DNA of 64,000 nt from Zhengitettix transpicula (taxonomy: Eukaryota > Arthropoda > Insecta > Orthoptera > Tetrigidae). The stretch covers positions 50,029,639 through 50,093,638 of the forward strand of contig CM073595.1 in NCBI GenBank assembly GCA_037074705.1. The letters are read 5' to 3'. Both the position numbers and the translations under genes were made by a program. Position 1 is the stretch's first letter. Each line of letters begins with the position of its first letter. Shown piece by piece: positions 63,199-64,000 of the stretch. The notes beneath the pieces were generated by a model. That model ran no database searches. It was not told where the DNA came from and saw only the letters and a list, made by a program, of their open reading frames with translations.

Positions 63199-63639
63199 TG
63201 GTTTCTTGGCGCGCAGGAATTTAACACAAAATTATCACTTTTTAAAATTACAATTCTTTCTACCTTTATGCTAGGGTTTTCTCACCACCACAGTACCGTT
63301 TCTCGTGCTTTTAAGAATATGTGTACCAATTATTTTTTTAAATCTGTCCACGCGTTTAAATATGCATAGAGATTAACGTAAATACATACATACAAATATG
63401 CATCCATTTTTATTATATAGGTAGATTTTAAAAATCTACAGGTATAGGAATTAAATAAGATTTGGCACATACTAAAGGAAGACAGGTGTCAAAGATTTGA
63501 AATATCAATCTTGAATTGGACATAAACACATGATATAGTGTAACTCGTAGTACTTCAACTAATAAATCTAGGATTACAGTTTTTTAGTTGACTAAAAAAA
63601 GAAAAATAATCAAGTATTAAAATTTATCCGTTAAGATAT

Positions 63640-64000
63640 TGCTGCGACGCCGTGGACGGTGGGATGGGGACGTGAAACGAAATATTACGTGGAGGGTTTT
63701 CGGCACATTACCCGTACATAAATTACGTTTAGCATAACAAACGCGGGTAACGAATTTCAACATGATGTTTAGGTCCGCGCAAATGTGCATTAAAACAAGA
63801 ACGCCAACAGCTCGAATTGGGAGCGGGGTTGGAACAATGGAGTCCAACACGTATGCTAATTGGGTACACGGTTAAAAGGTTCCCGAATTCAGAACAGGCG
63901 GGATCGATAGTTTCGATTCACGATCGTCCGGCGCTCATTATTCGGAACCAGGGCATAGCTTCGCGCCTCGCACGAAGTACCCTCAAAATAATGTCAAGGT
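63640..64000. repeat. GC-rich block, probable dispersed repeat
   Basis: An abrupt switch to CpG-containing sequence (GACGCCGTGGACGGTGGGAT, GTCCGGCGCTCATTATTCGG) to the window end. A 77-codon minus-strand frame at 63617-63850 has no recognisable motif. It looks like part of a transposable element cut by the window edge; the family is unknown. Confidence 0.35.

Larger units (their letters stand above)
60682..64000. other. Upstream flank or 5' intron of tomosyn
   Basis: GC content rises in several blocks relative to the introns. Holds the two candidate first exons, the GA repeat, the Penelope-type fragment, a CRE-like site at 63191-63198 and a GC-rich block after 63640. Expected N-terminal tomosyn exons (the WNKAIEL-type segment and earlier) were not found, so the gene's usual start probably lies outside the window. 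Confidence 0.5.

Noticed and set aside
1..64000. CRISPR arrays, bacterial operons, rRNA genes
   Set aside because: No regularly spaced direct repeats, ribosome-binding-site gene chains or rRNA-like sequence; the window is intron-bearing animal DNA. No intact tRNA was found beyond the SINE-like head at 44.8 kb.

Overview
The window is AT-rich animal nuclear DNA with spliceosomal introns (consensus GTAAGT donors and pyrimidine-tract AG acceptors), long introns and many decayed transposable elements. An ionotropic receptor of the arthropod chemosensory type, an insect-like tomosyn and a CD164/visgun gene point to an insect. The large introns and the mix of Penelope, jockey/CR1-like, mariner and hAT remnants suggest a hemimetabolous insect, perhaps a cockroach or termite; the species is not identified.

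Three protein-coding genes can be rebuilt. (1) 4459-11956, plus strand: a divergent ionotropic receptor in nine phase-compatible exons, 5' exon(s) missing, with a first intron of about 4 kb full of dead non-LTR retrotransposon sequence. (2) 14959-17685, plus strand: a three-exon sialomucin of the CD164/visgun family (263 aa) with signal peptide, Ser/Thr/Asn/Pro-rich ectodomain, one membrane span and the family's YHTL tail. (3) 27351-60681, minus strand: tomosyn (STXBP5 family) in 18 constitutive exons plus one in-frame cassette exon, from mid WD40 propeller to the C-terminal R-SNARE. Its N-terminal exons (very roughly 200 residues) are not convincingly present. Genes 2 and 3 converge on a gene-poor, very AT-rich interval at 17.7-27.3 kb.

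The rest is intergenic or intronic. Elements with diagnosable boundaries are an internally deleted mariner (35164-35864, TA target duplication), a non-autonomous hAT (29002-29710, perfect 8-bp target duplication), an older hAT-like copy (12653-13465), and a family of small inverted-repeat elements with 9-14-bp target duplications (36341-36585, 44996-45254, 55954-56074, partial at 14438-14540). Near 43.5-44.75 kb a second family forms two long palindromes (150-bp and about 167-bp arms) joined by (TA)n tracts. Several repeats, including likely Penelope-derived pieces at 1.9 kb and 61.4 kb, share a CTGANGA ... stem-loop ... GAAA arrangement that resembles a hammerhead-ribozyme core; Penelope-like elements are known to carry hammerheads.

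There is no operon-like organisation and no clearly new multi-gene system. The observations most worth following are the hammerhead-like repeat families with their inverted-repeat architecture, the palindrome cluster inside a tomosyn intron, and three candidate regulated parts of tomosyn: an 84-nt cassette exon, a candidate 87-nt exon in the hypervariable linker, and candidate alternative first exons. All coordinates and splice sites were read by eye; no alignment, folding or database search was run.
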